A stretch of DNA of 64,000 nt from Bradyrhizobium sp. DOA9 (GTDB lineage: Bacteria > Pseudomonadota > Alphaproteobacteria > Rhizobiales > Xanthobacteraceae): NCBI RefSeq assembly GCF_000617845.2, contig NZ_DF820425.1, positions 3,523,725-3,587,724 of the forward strand. Reading direction: 5' to 3'. The notes beneath the pieces are model-generated. The model ran no database searches and had not been told where the DNA came from. It worked only from the letters and a program-made list of their open reading frames with translations. The position numbers were made by a program, and so were the translations under genes. This document shows positions 9,001-17,996 of this stretch, piece by piece. Position 1 is the first letter of the stretch. Each line of letters starts with the position of its first letter.

Positions 9001-9963
9001 TCAGAACCCGTAGAGCCGCACCGGATTGTCGACCAGGATCTTCCTGCGCACCTCGGCATCCGGCGCCCACACCGGAAGCTGGTTGAGCAGGCGGCCGTCG
9101 TCGATCTGATAGAGCGGCGCGATGTCGGTGGGCTTGCGGCCCTCGACGCGGCTCGAATCCGGATGCGGCCAGTCGGTGCCCCAGACGATGCGGTCCGCAT
9201 TGGCCGCGATCAGTGCGCGGGCATAAGGCACCATGTCCTGATAGTCGGGCGCGAGCTTCGATGAGCGATAGGCGCCCGAGATCTTCACATAGGCCTTGCC
9301 GGACTTCACCAGCGCGACAAGATCGGAGAAGCCTGGCTGCTCCAGCCCGAGCGAAGCCTCGAGACCGCCGAAATGGTCGAACACGACCGGCACCGGCGCC
9401 GTCTCGACGAGGTCCTTGATCGCGGAGATCATGGCCAGCGTGGTGTAGAGCTGCACGTGCCAGCCGCGCGCCTTCATGCGCTCGACGGCGGCGGTGAAGC
9501 GCGGCCGGCCGACATTGGGATCGTTGACGCCGCCGGTCGCCAGATTGAGGCGGATGCCGCGGAAGCCCTCCTGGTGCATCGTATCGAGCGCGCTCTCCGG
9601 CGTCTTGTCGTCGATCACGGCGACGCCGCGCGCGGTCGCGCCGCGGGCCTTCATGCCGAACAGTGTGGAAGAATTGTCGGTGCCGTAGACGCTCGGCGTC
9701 ACGATCACCACGCGCTCGATATGCAGCGCTTTGTGCAGCGCGGCCATTTCTTCCGGCGAAGCCGGCTCCGGCGTATAGACGCGTCCCGCGAAGAACGGAA
9801 ACTTTTCGACATCGCCATGAATATGGGTATGGCAGTCGCAGGCATGTGCCGGGACGTCGAAATTGATCGGCGTCGCAGGCTGCGCCGCGCGGGCATGGGC
9901 TTTGCTGGTCATGGTTACTCCGGCCGCAAGGGAGGCAAGCAGGACGCTGCGTCGGCTGAGCAT
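9001..9963 (-). CDS. Tat-exported amidohydrolase family protein
   Basis: TIM-barrel metal-dependent hydrolase of the Amidohydro_2 group (related to 2-pyrone-4,6-dicarboxylate hydrolase), 320 residues. The N-terminus SRRSVLLASLAAGV followed by an AHA-type cleavage site is a twin-arginine signal, so the enzyme is predicted periplasmic. Metal ligands are visible as DCHTHIH (D43, H45, H47), a His in VVFDHFGG and the late Asp in WGTDWPHP. Start fits an SD-like GGGAGAGAAACC upstream. It is convergent with the RND pump gene, with stop codons only three bases apart. The natural substrate is unknown; a lactone or aromatic-derived carboxylate is typical of the family. Confidence 0.85.
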   Translation of the reverse strand: MLSRRSVLLASLAAGVTMTSKAHARAAQPATPINFDVPAHACDCHTHIHGDVEKFPFFAGRVYTPEPASPEEMAALHKALHIERVVIVTPSVYGTDNSSTLFGMKARGATARGVAVIDDKTPESALDTMHQEGFRGIRLNLATGGVNDPNVGRPRFTAAVERMKARGWHVQLYTTLAMISAIKDLVETAPVPVVFDHFGGLEASLGLEQPGFSDLVALVKSGKAYVKISGAYRSSKLAPDYQDMVPYARALIAANADRIVWGTDWPHPDSSRVEGRKPTDIAPLYQIDDGRLLNQLPVWAPDAEVRRKILVDNPVRLYGF

Positions 9964-10014
9964 GGTTTCTCTCCCGTCTTGTTTTTTATCGGCGAGTGGG
10001 AGGAGACTATCACA

Positions 10015-10578
10015 TCAGCCGGGTAACCGCTCCGCTTCGCTGCATAGCTGCTCGACGAGACCAGCAAGCGGACGTGAGCCGTCCACGCGCACGACCGGGC
10101 AGGGCAGGCCCGAGAGCCACGCTTCATGCTTGGCGAGACTGCGGCCTTCGCGATCGCCGGCTTCGTAATGGGAGGCCCATTCGACGAACTCTTCGGTCTC
10201 GCCATGGCGCCAGCCGCCCGGCGCGACGGCATCGGCACCGAAATGCGCGGCCTCCCGGGCGCGCAATCGTTTCATCCGGATATCGCGCGGCGCCGTCACG
10301 AAGACGACGAGGTCGAAGTACGAAACGAGCTCTTCGCCCCAGCCGGTGACGGAGCCGCTCAGCACCCAGTCGAGACGCGGCAAGAACATCTCGCGCATCA
10401 GGCGCAGGCGGTCGGCGGCGGGGCGGGTTGTCTGATAGGGCGGCACGGTCGGCAGCCAGAAATAGTCGTCGCTGTCGTGATGCGGCAGCGCCAGCCGGCC
10501 CGCGAGCGCGCGTCCGATCGTGGTCACGCCGGAGCCCGAGGCTCCCGTCAGATGGATGCGGCGGCTTTTCATCTGCAT
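10015..10578 (-). CDS. P-loop NTPase (adenylate-kinase-like) lacking the Walker A lysine
   Basis: A 187-residue protein resembling small kinases of the P-loop superfamily. The N-terminus has beta strand RIHLT followed by GASGSGVTT, which aligns with Walker A GxxxxGK(S/T) but has Val18 in place of Lys. Further along are a DSDDYFW motif, YFDLVVFVTAP (hydrophobic strand at the Walker B-like position) and a basic RMKRLRARE LID-like stretch. Related proteins with Thr or Val at this place exist as I recall them, so the change may be a family trait. Two in-frame Met codons at the start make the N-terminus uncertain by two residues. Substrate unknown. Confidence 0.75.
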   Translation of the reverse strand: MQMKSRRIHLTGASGSGVTTIGRALAGRLALPHHDSDDYFWLPTVPPYQTTRPAADRLRLMREMFLPRLDWVLSGSVTGWGEELVSYFDLVVFVTAPRDIRMKRLRAREAAHFGADAVAPGGWRHGETEEFVEWASHYEAGDREGRSLAKHEAWLSGLPCPVVRVDGSRPLAGLVEQLCSEAERLPG

Positions 10579-10598
10579 CCACCGAAGAGATTTTGAGG

Positions 10599-12041
10599 CT
10601 ACTGCCCCGACGGCGTGCGCAGGCCGTGCCAGGCGTCGCGGACCTGGTGGTAGTGCACCTCGGGCAGGTAATCCGGCGTGTTCAGGTTCAGCGTCTTGAC
10701 GTCGAGATGGCCGATGGCGCTGAGCAGCGTGTAGGAGGCGATCACGCGGTCGCGTTGCGCGCCGATCAGGCGGGCCTTGGCCTGGATCAGGTCGGCCTGC
10801 GAGTTCAGAACGTCCACGGTCGTGCGCTGGCCGCCGGCGGCCTCGCGCTGCACGCCCTGCAGCGCGACCGTGGCCGCCTTCACCTCGGATTCGGAGGCCG
10901 AGACCGTGACCTTGGCGCCTTCATTCGCGACCCAGGCACTGACCGCCGCCGTGCGCGCCTGGTTGCGCACCTGGTCGAGCACGAGGCGGCTCTGCGCCGT
11001 GATCTCCTTGGCCTGCCGGGTCTGCGCCGCGGCCTGGCCGCCGTCGTAGATCGGCGCGGTGACGTTGGCGACGATCGAGGCCTGGTCCTCGGCCAGGGTC
11101 CCGAGGGTCGGGTCGTTGTTGCGGCTCTTGCTGGCGCTGCCCTGGATGGTCGCGCTCGGCAGCAGCGTGCCTTCGGCGATGCGGATGTTGGTGGAGGCGA
11201 CATCGACGTCGAAGCTGGCGGCCATCACCGCCGGATGCTGACGGATCGCCATCGTCATGGCGTCCTCGCGGCTCTTCGGCAGATAGCGGTCGACGGCCTC
11301 GGCAGGCCTGAGCTGCGAGGGCGCATTGCCGATCACTTGCGCATAGGTGGCCTGGCTGATCGCAAGCGCGACCTCGGCCGCGTTGAGATCGGCGAGGCCA
11401 CGGTTGAGGCGGGCCTCGGCCTGTGCGGTGTCGGTCGGCGTGACGTCGCCGGCATTGAGGCGGCGCTGGGTGACGGCGAGCGTCTCGCGCAGGAAGGCGA
11501 CGTTGGAGCGCTGCGCCTCGACCAGCGACTGGTTGGCGAGCACGTTGGTGTAGGCGGTGACCGCATCGAGCAGGACGCCCTGGCCGACGTTGCGCAGCGC
11601 TTCGCGGCCCGACTGCACCTGGAACTCGGCGGCCCGCACGCCGTTGGCGGTGCGGAAGCCGTTGAACAGGCTCTGCGTCACCGTGACGCCGATGATCCAG
11701 GGTTTCAGATTGCCGGTCTGGATGGTGTTGTCGGGCAACAGATTGCGTACCGATTGCAGGCCGGCGCTGAGGCTCGCCACGATCTGCGGCCGGTAGCCGG
11801 CGAGGGCCTGCGGCACGTTCTCGTCGGTGGCGCGCTGGCGCGCACGCTCGGCATTGAGCTGCGGATTGGTCTGGTAGGCTTTTGCCAAGGCTTCCGGCAG
11901 GGCTTCGGCCCATGCCGCGGAGGGAAGGGCGCAAGAGAGCGCGCAAGAGAGCGCCAGCGTGGTCCATGTCGCAAGCACAGAACCCGCGCCCGATCGACGC
12001 CGCGTCACCCCGCGACCAGCTCTGGCGGTACGCCCAATCAT
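10599..12041 (-). CDS. TolC family outer-membrane protein
   Basis: Outer-membrane efflux/secretion channel of 480 residues. A basic N-terminus and hydrophobic core end in PSAAWAEAL, a typical Sec cleavage site, after which come two OEP repeats (first starting LPEALAKAYQTNPQLNAERA, second around LPKSREDAMTMAIRQHPAV). Long heptad-rich helices and short beta segments (YRPQIVASLSAG, LLPSATIQGSAS) match the trimeric TolC barrel and tunnel. The start at MIGRTARAG was chosen; a longer frame exists upstream but reads as arginine-rich filler. It could serve the nearby RND pump or a type I secretion system; there is no direct evidence for either. Confidence 0.9.
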   Translation of the reverse strand: MIGRTARAGRGVTRRRSGAGSVLATWTTLALSCALSCALPSAAWAEALPEALAKAYQTNPQLNAERARQRATDENVPQALAGYRPQIVASLSAGLQSVRNLLPDNTIQTGNLKPWIIGVTVTQSLFNGFRTANGVRAAEFQVQSGREALRNVGQGVLLDAVTAYTNVLANQSLVEAQRSNVAFLRETLAVTQRRLNAGDVTPTDTAQAEARLNRGLADLNAAEVALAISQATYAQVIGNAPSQLRPAEAVDRYLPKSREDAMTMAIRQHPAVMAASFDVDVASTNIRIAEGTLLPSATIQGSASKSRNNDPTLGTLAEDQASIVANVTAPIYDGGQAAAQTRQAKEITAQSRLVLDQVRNQARTAAVSAWVANEGAKVTVSASESEVKAATVALQGVQREAAGGQRTTVDVLNSQADLIQAKARLIGAQRDRVIASYTLLSAIGHLDVKTLNLNTPDYLPEVHYHQVRDAWHGLRTPSGQ

Positions 12042-12228
12042 GTAATCCCGCTTAATCCCGGCTGTCCGCCCCCGCCGACGATGGCCTCTTAGCTGTTTAG
12101 CCAGCCGAGGTCCCGCAGGCAAACTGCCGCGGGGAAAACCTCCATGTATTCCGTGCTTGTTGCAGGCGCGTCACAGGATGTGCGCGGGAAAGCGCCGGAG
12201 CCTTACACCGGCATGACCGGCTCGGGTG

Positions 12229-13008
12229 CTAACGGTTCTTGTTCACCGGCTTGCGCTTCTCGATGAACGCCGCCATGCCCTCCGAGCGGTCCTCGAGCGC
12301 GAAGGTTGCATGGAACAGGTTGCGCTCGACGCTCATGCCTTCGGCGAGCGTGGTCTCGAAGGCGCGGTTCACCGCTTCCTTGGCCATCGCGGCCGCAGGG
12401 CGCGACATCGCGGCGATCTTCTCGGCGGCCGCCATGACCTCGTCCATCAGCTTGTCGGCGGGTACGATACGGCTGACGAGGCCGCTTCGCTCGGCTTCCG
12501 CGGCGTCCATCATCCGGCCGGTGAGGCAGAGGTCCATGGCCTTGGACTTGCCGATCGCGCGGGTCAGCCGCTGGGTACCGCCAATGCCGGGAATGGTGCC
12601 GAGCGTGATCTCGGGCTGGCCGAACTTCGCGGTGTCGGCGGCGATGATGAAATCGCACATCATGGCGAGCTCGCAGCCGCCGCCGAGCGCATAGCCCGCG
12701 ACAGCGGCAATGGTCGGCTTGCGGCAGCGCGCGATGCGGTCGCCGCCGATCGCGGCGAAATCCTCCGAGAACATGTCGATGAAGCCCTTGGGCTGCATCT
12801 CCTTGATGTCTGCGCCGGCGGCAAAGGCCTTCTCGTTGCCGGTCACGACGATGCAGCCGATGGTGTCATCGGCTTCGAGATCGTCGACCGCCGCTGCGAT
12901 CTCGCGGAAAACGCCGAAGGAGAGCGCGTTGAGCATCTTCGGCCGGTTCAGCTTGACGATGCCGACCGCACCGATGCTCTCGACGATGATGTGTTCGAAC
13001 GTGCTCAT
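12229..13008 (-). CDS. enoyl-CoA hydratase
   Basis: Crotonase-fold enzyme of 259 residues that hydrates trans-2-enoyl-CoA in beta-oxidation or related acyl-CoA breakdown. The oxyanion-hole segments are [11 protein letters not shown] and [15 protein letters not shown]. Both catalytic glutamates are present, E113 (in GGGCELA) and E133 (in FGQPEITLG), which marks it as a true hydratase rather than another crotonase relative. Length and lack of a C-terminal extension fit the short-chain mitochondrial-type hydratase. It is a single gene on the minus strand; neighbours do not define a pathway. Confidence 0.93.
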   Translation of the reverse strand: MSTFEHIIVESIGAVGIVKLNRPKMLNALSFGVFREIAAAVDDLEADDTIGCIVVTGNEKAFAAGADIKEMQPKGFIDMFSEDFAAIGGDRIARCRKPTIAAVAGYALGGGCELAMMCDFIIAADTAKFGQPEITLGTIPGIGGTQRLTRAIGKSKAMDLCLTGRMMDAAEAERSGLVSRIVPADKLMDEVMAAAEKIAAMSRPAAAMAKEAVNRAFETTLAEGMSVERNLFHATFALEDRSEGMAAFIEKRKPVNKNR

Positions 13009-13114
13009 GCTTCACCCACGCTTTTGATTGAGCGGGCAATGTGCCCGCTGGCGCGGATGCCTTCAAGGGGGCCGGAGGACGCGCGCGGGGGGCACGTCCC
13101 GGCGGAACCGCCGA

Positions 13115-13756
13115 TCAGGCCATGAACATGCGCGCGGCGGAGGCCAGGGTCAGCAACGTGCCGACACCGATGAAGATCTTGCCGATCAGGGAGCTCTGGT
13201 CCCAGGCCGAGCTCTGCTGGGCGCTGGCCATCACCGGCGCCGGCCGCGCCTCGGTTGCGGCAATCACCGCCTTCTGCGGCGGCGGGCTCTCCTGCGCGGC
13301 GCGATCGATGTCGTTGAGCTGATCGGGCGCAACGACCTGGCTTTCCGGGGTCTCGGCGTTGGCATTATCGGCGGCCGCCTGGACGTTGTCGTTGGCGCGG
13401 CTGGTCATCGCGGCCGCGGCAGCCGGCGTATCGGCGAGCTGCGCATTGGCGTTGGCGACCTCCGGGGGCATCTGGCTCGAGGCCGGCGCCTGACTGTCGG
13501 TCTTGTCGTTCTTGGCCTCGTCGGCCTTGGCAGCCGCGTCCTTCTTGTCGGCCTTGTCCTCGGATTTCCGTACCGTCTTCTTGCCGTCGGTGCGGCGCGA
13601 GTCGTGGCGCCGGTGCTTGGCCGTGTCGGCTACTTTGTCCGCGCTCTCCGGTTTGTTGCCTGCGGCCGAGTTCGGCGCCGCCTGTGCAACGCCCCCGGAC
13701 AGCAAGACAAGCCCGGCCAAAACGATCAGGGCCGCGCGCGCGCTGGCTTTCATCAT
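13115..13756 (-). CDS. secreted or membrane-anchored Lys/Asp/Ala-rich protein, unknown function
   Basis: A 213-residue protein with a clear signal peptide (ALIVLAGLVLLSGGVAQA, cleavage after AQA), a charged low-complexity middle (about residues 30-90, rich in Lys, Asp, Ala) and a short hydrophobic C-terminal segment (LIGKIFIGVGTLLTLASAARM) that could anchor it. I do not recognise a named domain. GGGGAG upstream suits the start; the first two codons are both ATG. Composition suggests a disordered periplasmic linker protein. Probably confined to Bradyrhizobium relatives, but this is an inference. Confidence 0.65.
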   Translation of the reverse strand: MMKASARAALIVLAGLVLLSGGVAQAAPNSAAGNKPESADKVADTAKHRRHDSRRTDGKKTVRKSEDKADKKDAAAKADEAKNDKTDSQAPASSQMPPEVANANAQLADTPAAAAAMTSRANDNVQAAADNANAETPESQVVAPDQLNDIDRAAQESPPPQKAVIAATEARPAPVMASAQQSSAWDQSSLIGKIFIGVGTLLTLASAARMFMA

Positions 13757-13965
13757 GTCGACGATCTCCCCAATTCCGCCCGTCCCGGCAGCGAACAGAG
13801 ACCCCGGGGCGTGACGATAGCGGGGCAGAAAATGGGAATCTTCGGGCTACACCCGGCAAAAACGCGGCAAACCCCATCCCGCTCGCCCGATGCAGGACGC
13901 ACTGATCGGTGTTATGAGCCCTCGCAGATGTTTGCGGCCGCATCGGTCGCGCGGCCCGGATTTTG

Positions 13966-13981
13966 ATCACGAGTTCGTGAT
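13966..13981. promoter_or_regulatory. perfect inverted repeat upstream of ECF sigma gene
   Basis: ATCACGA-GT-TCGTGAT, two perfect 7-base arms around a 2-base spacer, 44 bases before the proposed ATG of the sigma gene. It is a candidate operator for a dimeric regulator. I do not know which regulator binds it. Confidence 0.4.
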
Positions 13982-14025
13982 AATTTTGGCGCCCGCGTAA
14001 CAAATTGAAAGAGCGGCCGAATTGG

Positions 14026-14586
14026 ATGGTGAGGGCGCGGGTGCGCGGACGTGAGGACGAATGGACCGGCCTGATGCGGTCGGCCATGGCAGGCGATGAT
14101 GCGGCATATCATCGCCTGCTGAAAGCAGTCACGCCGGTGCTGCGGGCCGCCGCGAGGCGTGGCCTTGCGCGGGCAGGTCAGCCGCCCGACCAGGCCGAGG
14201 ATATCGTGCAGGAGATTCTGTTGGCGGTGCATCTGAAGCGGCATACCTGGGACAGCGAAGCGCCCTTCGCGCCCTGGCTGTTTGCGATCGGCCGCAACAA
14301 GCTGATCGATGCGCTCCGCCGGCGCGGCAGGCGCGTGTTCGTCAACATCGACGATTTCGCCGAGACGCTGCCGGGCGATGCACCGCAGGAGACCGCTTCG
14401 GCCGGCGAGGTCGCCGCCCAGCTCGGAACCCTGCCGCAGCGTCAGCGCGACGTGCTGCAATCGATCGCGGTCGAGGCCGCCTCGATCAAGGATACGGCGG
14501 CGAAGTTGTCGATGAGCGAGGGCGCGGTCCGGGTCGCGCTGCATCGCGGACTTGCGGCGCTGACGGCCAAATTGCGGGACCATTGA
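14026..14586 (+). CDS. ECF-type RNA polymerase sigma factor (NrsF partner)
   Basis: Sigma-70 region 2 (DQAEDIVQEILLAVHLKRH ... APWLFAIGRNKLIDALRR) and region 4 (LPQRQRDVLQSIAVEAASI ... SEGAVRVALHRGL) are both present with only a short linker, so this is an extracytoplasmic-function sigma of about 186 residues. The next gene, two bases downstream, encodes an NrsF/DUF1109 membrane anti-sigma, so the pair matches Caulobacter sigF-nrsF, which responds to heavy metals and oxidative stress. Start is uncertain: ATG 14026 is used here; an in-frame TTG at 14005 would add seven residues. A perfect inverted repeat lies just upstream. Confidence 0.9.
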   Translation: MVRARVRGREDEWTGLMRSAMAGDDAAYHRLLKAVTPVLRAAARRGLARAGQPPDQAEDIVQEILLAVHLKRHTWDSEAPFAPWLFAIGRNKLIDALRRRGRRVFVNIDDFAETLPGDAPQETASAGEVAAQLGTLPQRQRDVLQSIAVEAASIKDTAAKLSMSEGAVRVALHRGLAALTAKLRDH

Positions 14587-14588
14587 TC

Positions 14589-15227
14589 ATGGACACCGAT
14601 CAACTCATTCGCTCGCTCGCGGTCGACAACGCGCACCGCGCTCCACGCGTCGGCACCGTCCTGACCATGGCGCTGCTGGTGGCGGCGCCCTTGTCGATCC
14701 TGATCTTCGCGACATTCCTCGGCGTGCGCGCCGACGTGATGAGCGCCATGCGCAATCCGTTCTTCGACATGAAGTTCGCGGTGACCCTGTCGCTCGCAAT
14801 CCCCGCCATCATCATCAGCCTGCATTTGTCGCGTCCCGAAGCCCTGCTCAGCGGTTGGGGCTGGCTGCTGCTGCTTCCCGTCGGGCTGCTCGCGGTGGCG
14901 ATCGGCAGCGAGGCCATGATGGCGCCGGCCATGCCGATGACGATGCGCCTGATGGGCAAGAACTCCAGGGTATGCCTGGTCGCGATCCCCGCGATGTCGC
15001 TGCCGCTGCTTGCGGGGGCGCTGTTCGGCCTGCGCCACGGCGCGCCGTCCCGCCCGGCGCTTGCCGGAGCGCTCGCCGGGCTGGTGTCGGCCGGACTTGC
15101 GGCGACCCTTTATGCCTCGCACTGCACCGACGATTCCCCGCTGTTCGTCGCGACCTGGTACACGCTCGCGACCGCGCTGGTGACGGCGATCGGCGCAGCG
15201 GTGGGATCGAGGGTGTTGAGATACTAG
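14589..15227 (+). CDS. nrsF: NrsF family (DUF1109) membrane anti-sigma factor
   Basis: A 212-residue protein with about six transmembrane helices and a short cytoplasmic N-terminus (MDTDQLIRSLAVDNAHR) typical of DUF1109. It holds its cognate ECF sigma inactive at the inner membrane until a signal arrives. Two cysteines, C129 (NSRVCLV) and C179 (ASHCTDD), are 50 residues apart; conserved cysteines are known to matter for signal sensing in Caulobacter NrsF. ATG 14589 follows the sigma stop by two bases, so translation is coupled. It is convergent with the DUF2336 gene nine bases away. Confidence 0.88.
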   Translation: MDTDQLIRSLAVDNAHRAPRVGTVLTMALLVAAPLSILIFATFLGVRADVMSAMRNPFFDMKFAVTLSLAIPAIIISLHLSRPEALLSGWGWLLLLPVGLLAVAIGSEAMMAPAMPMTMRLMGKNSRVCLVAIPAMSLPLLAGALFGLRHGAPSRPALAGALAGLVSAGLAATLYASHCTDDSPLFVATWYTLATALVTAIGAAVGSRVLRY

Positions 15228-15236
15228 CCGCCGGCT

Positions 15237-16337
15237 TCACGCCACCGTCGTCGCACTCTGCATGCGGTGGAAGCGCAGGACCTGTTGTGCGGTCGATGCG
15301 CGCAGGGCCTCGTAGGTGTCGCGCAGCTTCAGCATGTCGCTCTGCGACCCGCCGGAGAGCTTCTCGCGCATGGCGATGATCGCGCGCACGCTCGGCCATT
15401 GCATGCCCGCGACCTTGGCGAGGATCATCACGCCCTCGGTACGGCTTTCGATCATCATGGTCTCGGCGGTCTCGACCGCAACGCCCGCGAGCGCCGCGAG
15501 CCCGGCATTGGTCTCGTCGAACTTGCCCTGTTCGGCGAAGGCCGCGATCTGGAGCTCGTTGAGACGGCCGTCCTGGTGCAGCGACTGCACCAGCGCGCGC
15601 GCCATCTCCGTCTGCTTGGTCCTGGCGACGGCGCGAACCCGCTGGGCCGCTTCCTCGACGGCTCTCGACACCTCGTCCGCGAGCTCGGGATGTGCGGCCG
15701 CGAGCTTCCTGCGAACGCTCGAGGATGCCTTGGCGACCAGCCTCAGATAGTGATGGCGCGGCAAATCGGGCCGCAGGCCGATGCAGCCGGCGAGGTCGTC
15801 GTCGCGCTCGGCGCGGACGACGAGGTCGGCAAGACTCTCCTCGGAGAACCGTGCGCCGGGATTGCCCACGGTCGACTGCACCACGTCCTCGTCGCCCCGC
15901 GTCACCAGCACGTCGGTCAGCGCTTCCGACAGCGTCCGTCGCAGCGAGATCGCCTTGAGATGCGCCTGGCCCCTGGTGCGCGCGATCTCGATCAACGTCG
16001 CCTCGTCCAGTCGTTCCGATTTCGACAGCACGGGGCCGGAGACCTCGATCACCTCGTCGAGCGCGAGCGTGCGGATGATCTGCGGCGGCGCAGCCGCGAT
16101 CGGTGCGAGCCGTTCGGCGAGCAGCGCCCTGGCCGACGTCTCGATCTGCTCGGTCAGGCACTGGAACACGTCGTCGAACACGCGGATGTGGTCGTCGGAA
16201 TAGTTGACCGCGTTGCCCACGAACAGATCGGTGACGCGGCGCAGCGCCTCTACCCGGCGTGCGACGGTGCCGTGCGAGAGGGCAGTCTGCAATTCCTCGA
16301 GCAGGCTATCGGATGGTCTTGCGGAGTTGGATCTCAT
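15237..16337 (-). CDS. DUF2336 domain-containing protein
   Basis: An all-helical protein of 366 residues with HEAT-like repeats (for example ALRRVTDLFVG, LAERLAPIAAAP, RTLALDEVIEVSGPVLS), the N-terminal signature of DUF2336, and a C-terminal region with MREKLSGGSQSDMLKLRDTY. Function of the family is not established; members are common in alphaproteobacteria, often near signalling genes. Here it lies between an ECF/anti-sigma pair and a diguanylate cyclase. ATG 16337 with AGGACAGGGC upstream is preferred over an upstream GTG at 16382. A second DUF2336 gene lies at 52174-53148 in this window. Confidence 0.85.
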   Translation of the reverse strand: MRSNSARPSDSLLEELQTALSHGTVARRVEALRRVTDLFVGNAVNYSDDHIRVFDDVFQCLTEQIETSARALLAERLAPIAAAPPQIIRTLALDEVIEVSGPVLSKSERLDEATLIEIARTRGQAHLKAISLRRTLSEALTDVLVTRGDEDVVQSTVGNPGARFSEESLADLVVRAERDDDLAGCIGLRPDLPRHHYLRLVAKASSSVRRKLAAAHPELADEVSRAVEEAAQRVRAVARTKQTEMARALVQSLHQDGRLNELQIAAFAEQGKFDETNAGLAALAGVAVETAETMMIESRTEGVMILAKVAGMQWPSVRAIIAMREKLSGGSQSDMLKLRDTYEALRASTAQQVLRFHRMQSATTVA

Positions 16338-16400
16338 TGCCCTGTCCTGGAGCATTTGGCCCGGCAGCGGCGTCTGTCGCACCGGAGGAAAAAGGATCGG

Positions 16401-17558
16401 TCAGTTCGCTGCAATGTAGTTGCGCCCTTGCGCCTTGGCGGAATAGAGCGCGCTGTCGGCGCGCGCGAGAAACGTGTCGGCAGTATCATTGTCGCGCAGC
16501 GTCACGACGCCCGCGGAAATGGTCACTCGCATGCTTGGGGAGAACGCGCCCCAGTCGAGATCGGCGACGATGCCGCGCAGGCGCTCGAGCATGCGGAGCG
16601 CGGCGTCGCCCGACGTGTCCGGCAGCAGCAGCAGGAATTCCTCGCCGCCGTAGCGACCGAAACTGTCGGTCGGCCGGATGTTGGCGAAAATGGTGATCGC
16701 GAAGGTGCGCAGCACCTCATCGCCAATGGGATGGCCGTAAGCGTCGTTGATGCGCTTGAACCAGTCGAGATCGATCAGCGCGATCGCGCAAGGCGTGGAT
16801 GCCCGCCGCGACTTTTCGATCGCGGCGTCGAGGAGCCGCATGATGCAGCGGCGGTTATAGGAGCCGGTGAGCTCGTCGAGCTCAGCCAGTTCCTCGATGC
16901 GTCGATAGGCGGCCTTCAATTCGATGCTGCGCGTGTACAGGATCTTGCGTAACGTGGCGCCGAACAGGCCGAGGAAGGCGCACTGCCCGATCACCAGCAC
17001 GAAACAAAGCATCGAGGCGGTTCGCTGCAGCCGGGTCGCGACCGGCAGTCCGATCGGCAGTTCCGATCCCAGGAAGACCACGGTCAGCCCGCAGGTGGCG
17101 AGGCCCCAGGTCAGCATGGCCTGGCTCGACGTCATGCGCAGCGAGCCGAACGCGAAGATCAGGAACAACACGGCAAGGAACGCCACCCCGACGGTCGGCA
17201 CCGCGAGCAGGAACACCAGTTGCAGCGCCATATGCGCCGAGATCTGATAGACGGTGAGGTAATGATCTTGGAAACGGTCGCCGAAACCGGCTTCCGACAG
17301 CACAGTGAAGGTCCCGATGATCAGGAGGCCGCCGAGCCAGAACAGCGTCGGAACCCACATGGAGACCGCGCCGTCATAGGCGTAGAGCAGCAGGACCGCG
17401 CCGCCCAGCGAGTAGCTTGCGACCTGGCCGATATACATCTGTCGGCGCTGCCAGGCGCGGCGCGCGCCGACCTCGGGAGCCGTCGTCTCGGGCGCGAGGA
17501 CGAGATCCGCGACCTCTGCGGCATTCCTCTCCGGAAAGGACGTCGCGGCCGTTCTCAT
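16401..17558 (-). CDS. membrane-bound diguanylate cyclase (GGDEF)
   Basis: Makes cyclic di-GMP from two GTP. The first 210 residues contain about six transmembrane helices (starting VASYSLGGAVLLLYAYD), with no recognisable sensor domain, followed by a GGDEF domain (ELDELTGSYNRRCIMRLLD to the C-terminus). The active-site signature is GGEEF in RYGGEEFLLLLP, a functional variant, and an RxxD inhibitory site (RPTD) lies exactly five residues before it, so product inhibition is expected. No EAL domain. 385 residues. Function in cell signalling; the input is unknown. Confidence 0.92.
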   Translation of the reverse strand: MRTAATSFPERNAAEVADLVLAPETTAPEVGARRAWQRRQMYIGQVASYSLGGAVLLLYAYDGAVSMWVPTLFWLGGLLIIGTFTVLSEAGFGDRFQDHYLTVYQISAHMALQLVFLLAVPTVGVAFLAVLFLIFAFGSLRMTSSQAMLTWGLATCGLTVVFLGSELPIGLPVATRLQRTASMLCFVLVIGQCAFLGLFGATLRKILYTRSIELKAAYRRIEELAELDELTGSYNRRCIMRLLDAAIEKSRRASTPCAIALIDLDWFKRINDAYGHPIGDEVLRTFAITIFANIRPTDSFGRYGGEEFLLLLPDTSGDAALRMLERLRGIVADLDWGAFSPSMRVTISAGVVTLRDNDTADTFLARADSALYSAKAQGRNYIAAN

Positions 17559-17996
17559 GATTCCGCCAATGGTGGATGTCAGCGTAAAAACCTACGTGCC
17601 AAGCCTTTAGGTTTGGTATCCTTTGAAATCGAAACCGAACCGTGCAGCGTGGAACAAGACGATCGGCCTGTGTGAGATTTTTACCGGCGATCAGGTATTG
17701 TGTGCGCTGCGGTCGAGCCGAAGCAGGGCTGGGCGCGACAAAGGTGGTGCAGGGCTGCTATGGAACCGGATGAGGCCGGCCACCTGTGCCCGGAACAGGC
17801 ATTCCGCAGGGAAATATCTCAGTATTATGGTACCGATTCGGACTGGCGACGCTGACCACCGTGGGTGGGACAAGAAAAATGCCCGTATGTGGGGTAGCTC
17901 ACACAGGCCCCCGTATGACTGCGGTAGGTTGAACAATTTTGCCCCCCACGTCGAACCGTCCACCGCATCGACCCGACCAACTTTGCGAGACGGCCA
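17559..17996. other. gene-free stretch between diguanylate cyclase and ECF operon
   Basis: About 440 bases with no credible gene. It holds divergent promoters by position. Two inverted repeats are visible: CCAAGCCT-TT-AGGTTTGG (17598-17615, one mismatch) close to the cyclase start and CGGAA-CAGGCA-TTCCG (17791-17806) about 190 bases before the sigma start. A reading frame of 125 codons at 17623-18000 overlaps here but has no family features. Confidence 0.45.

Noticed and set aside
10428..12092. 554-codon plus-strand frame opposite the TolC gene
   Set aside because: Low-complexity Arg/Ala/Gly sequence; TolC on the minus strand has signal peptide and repeats.
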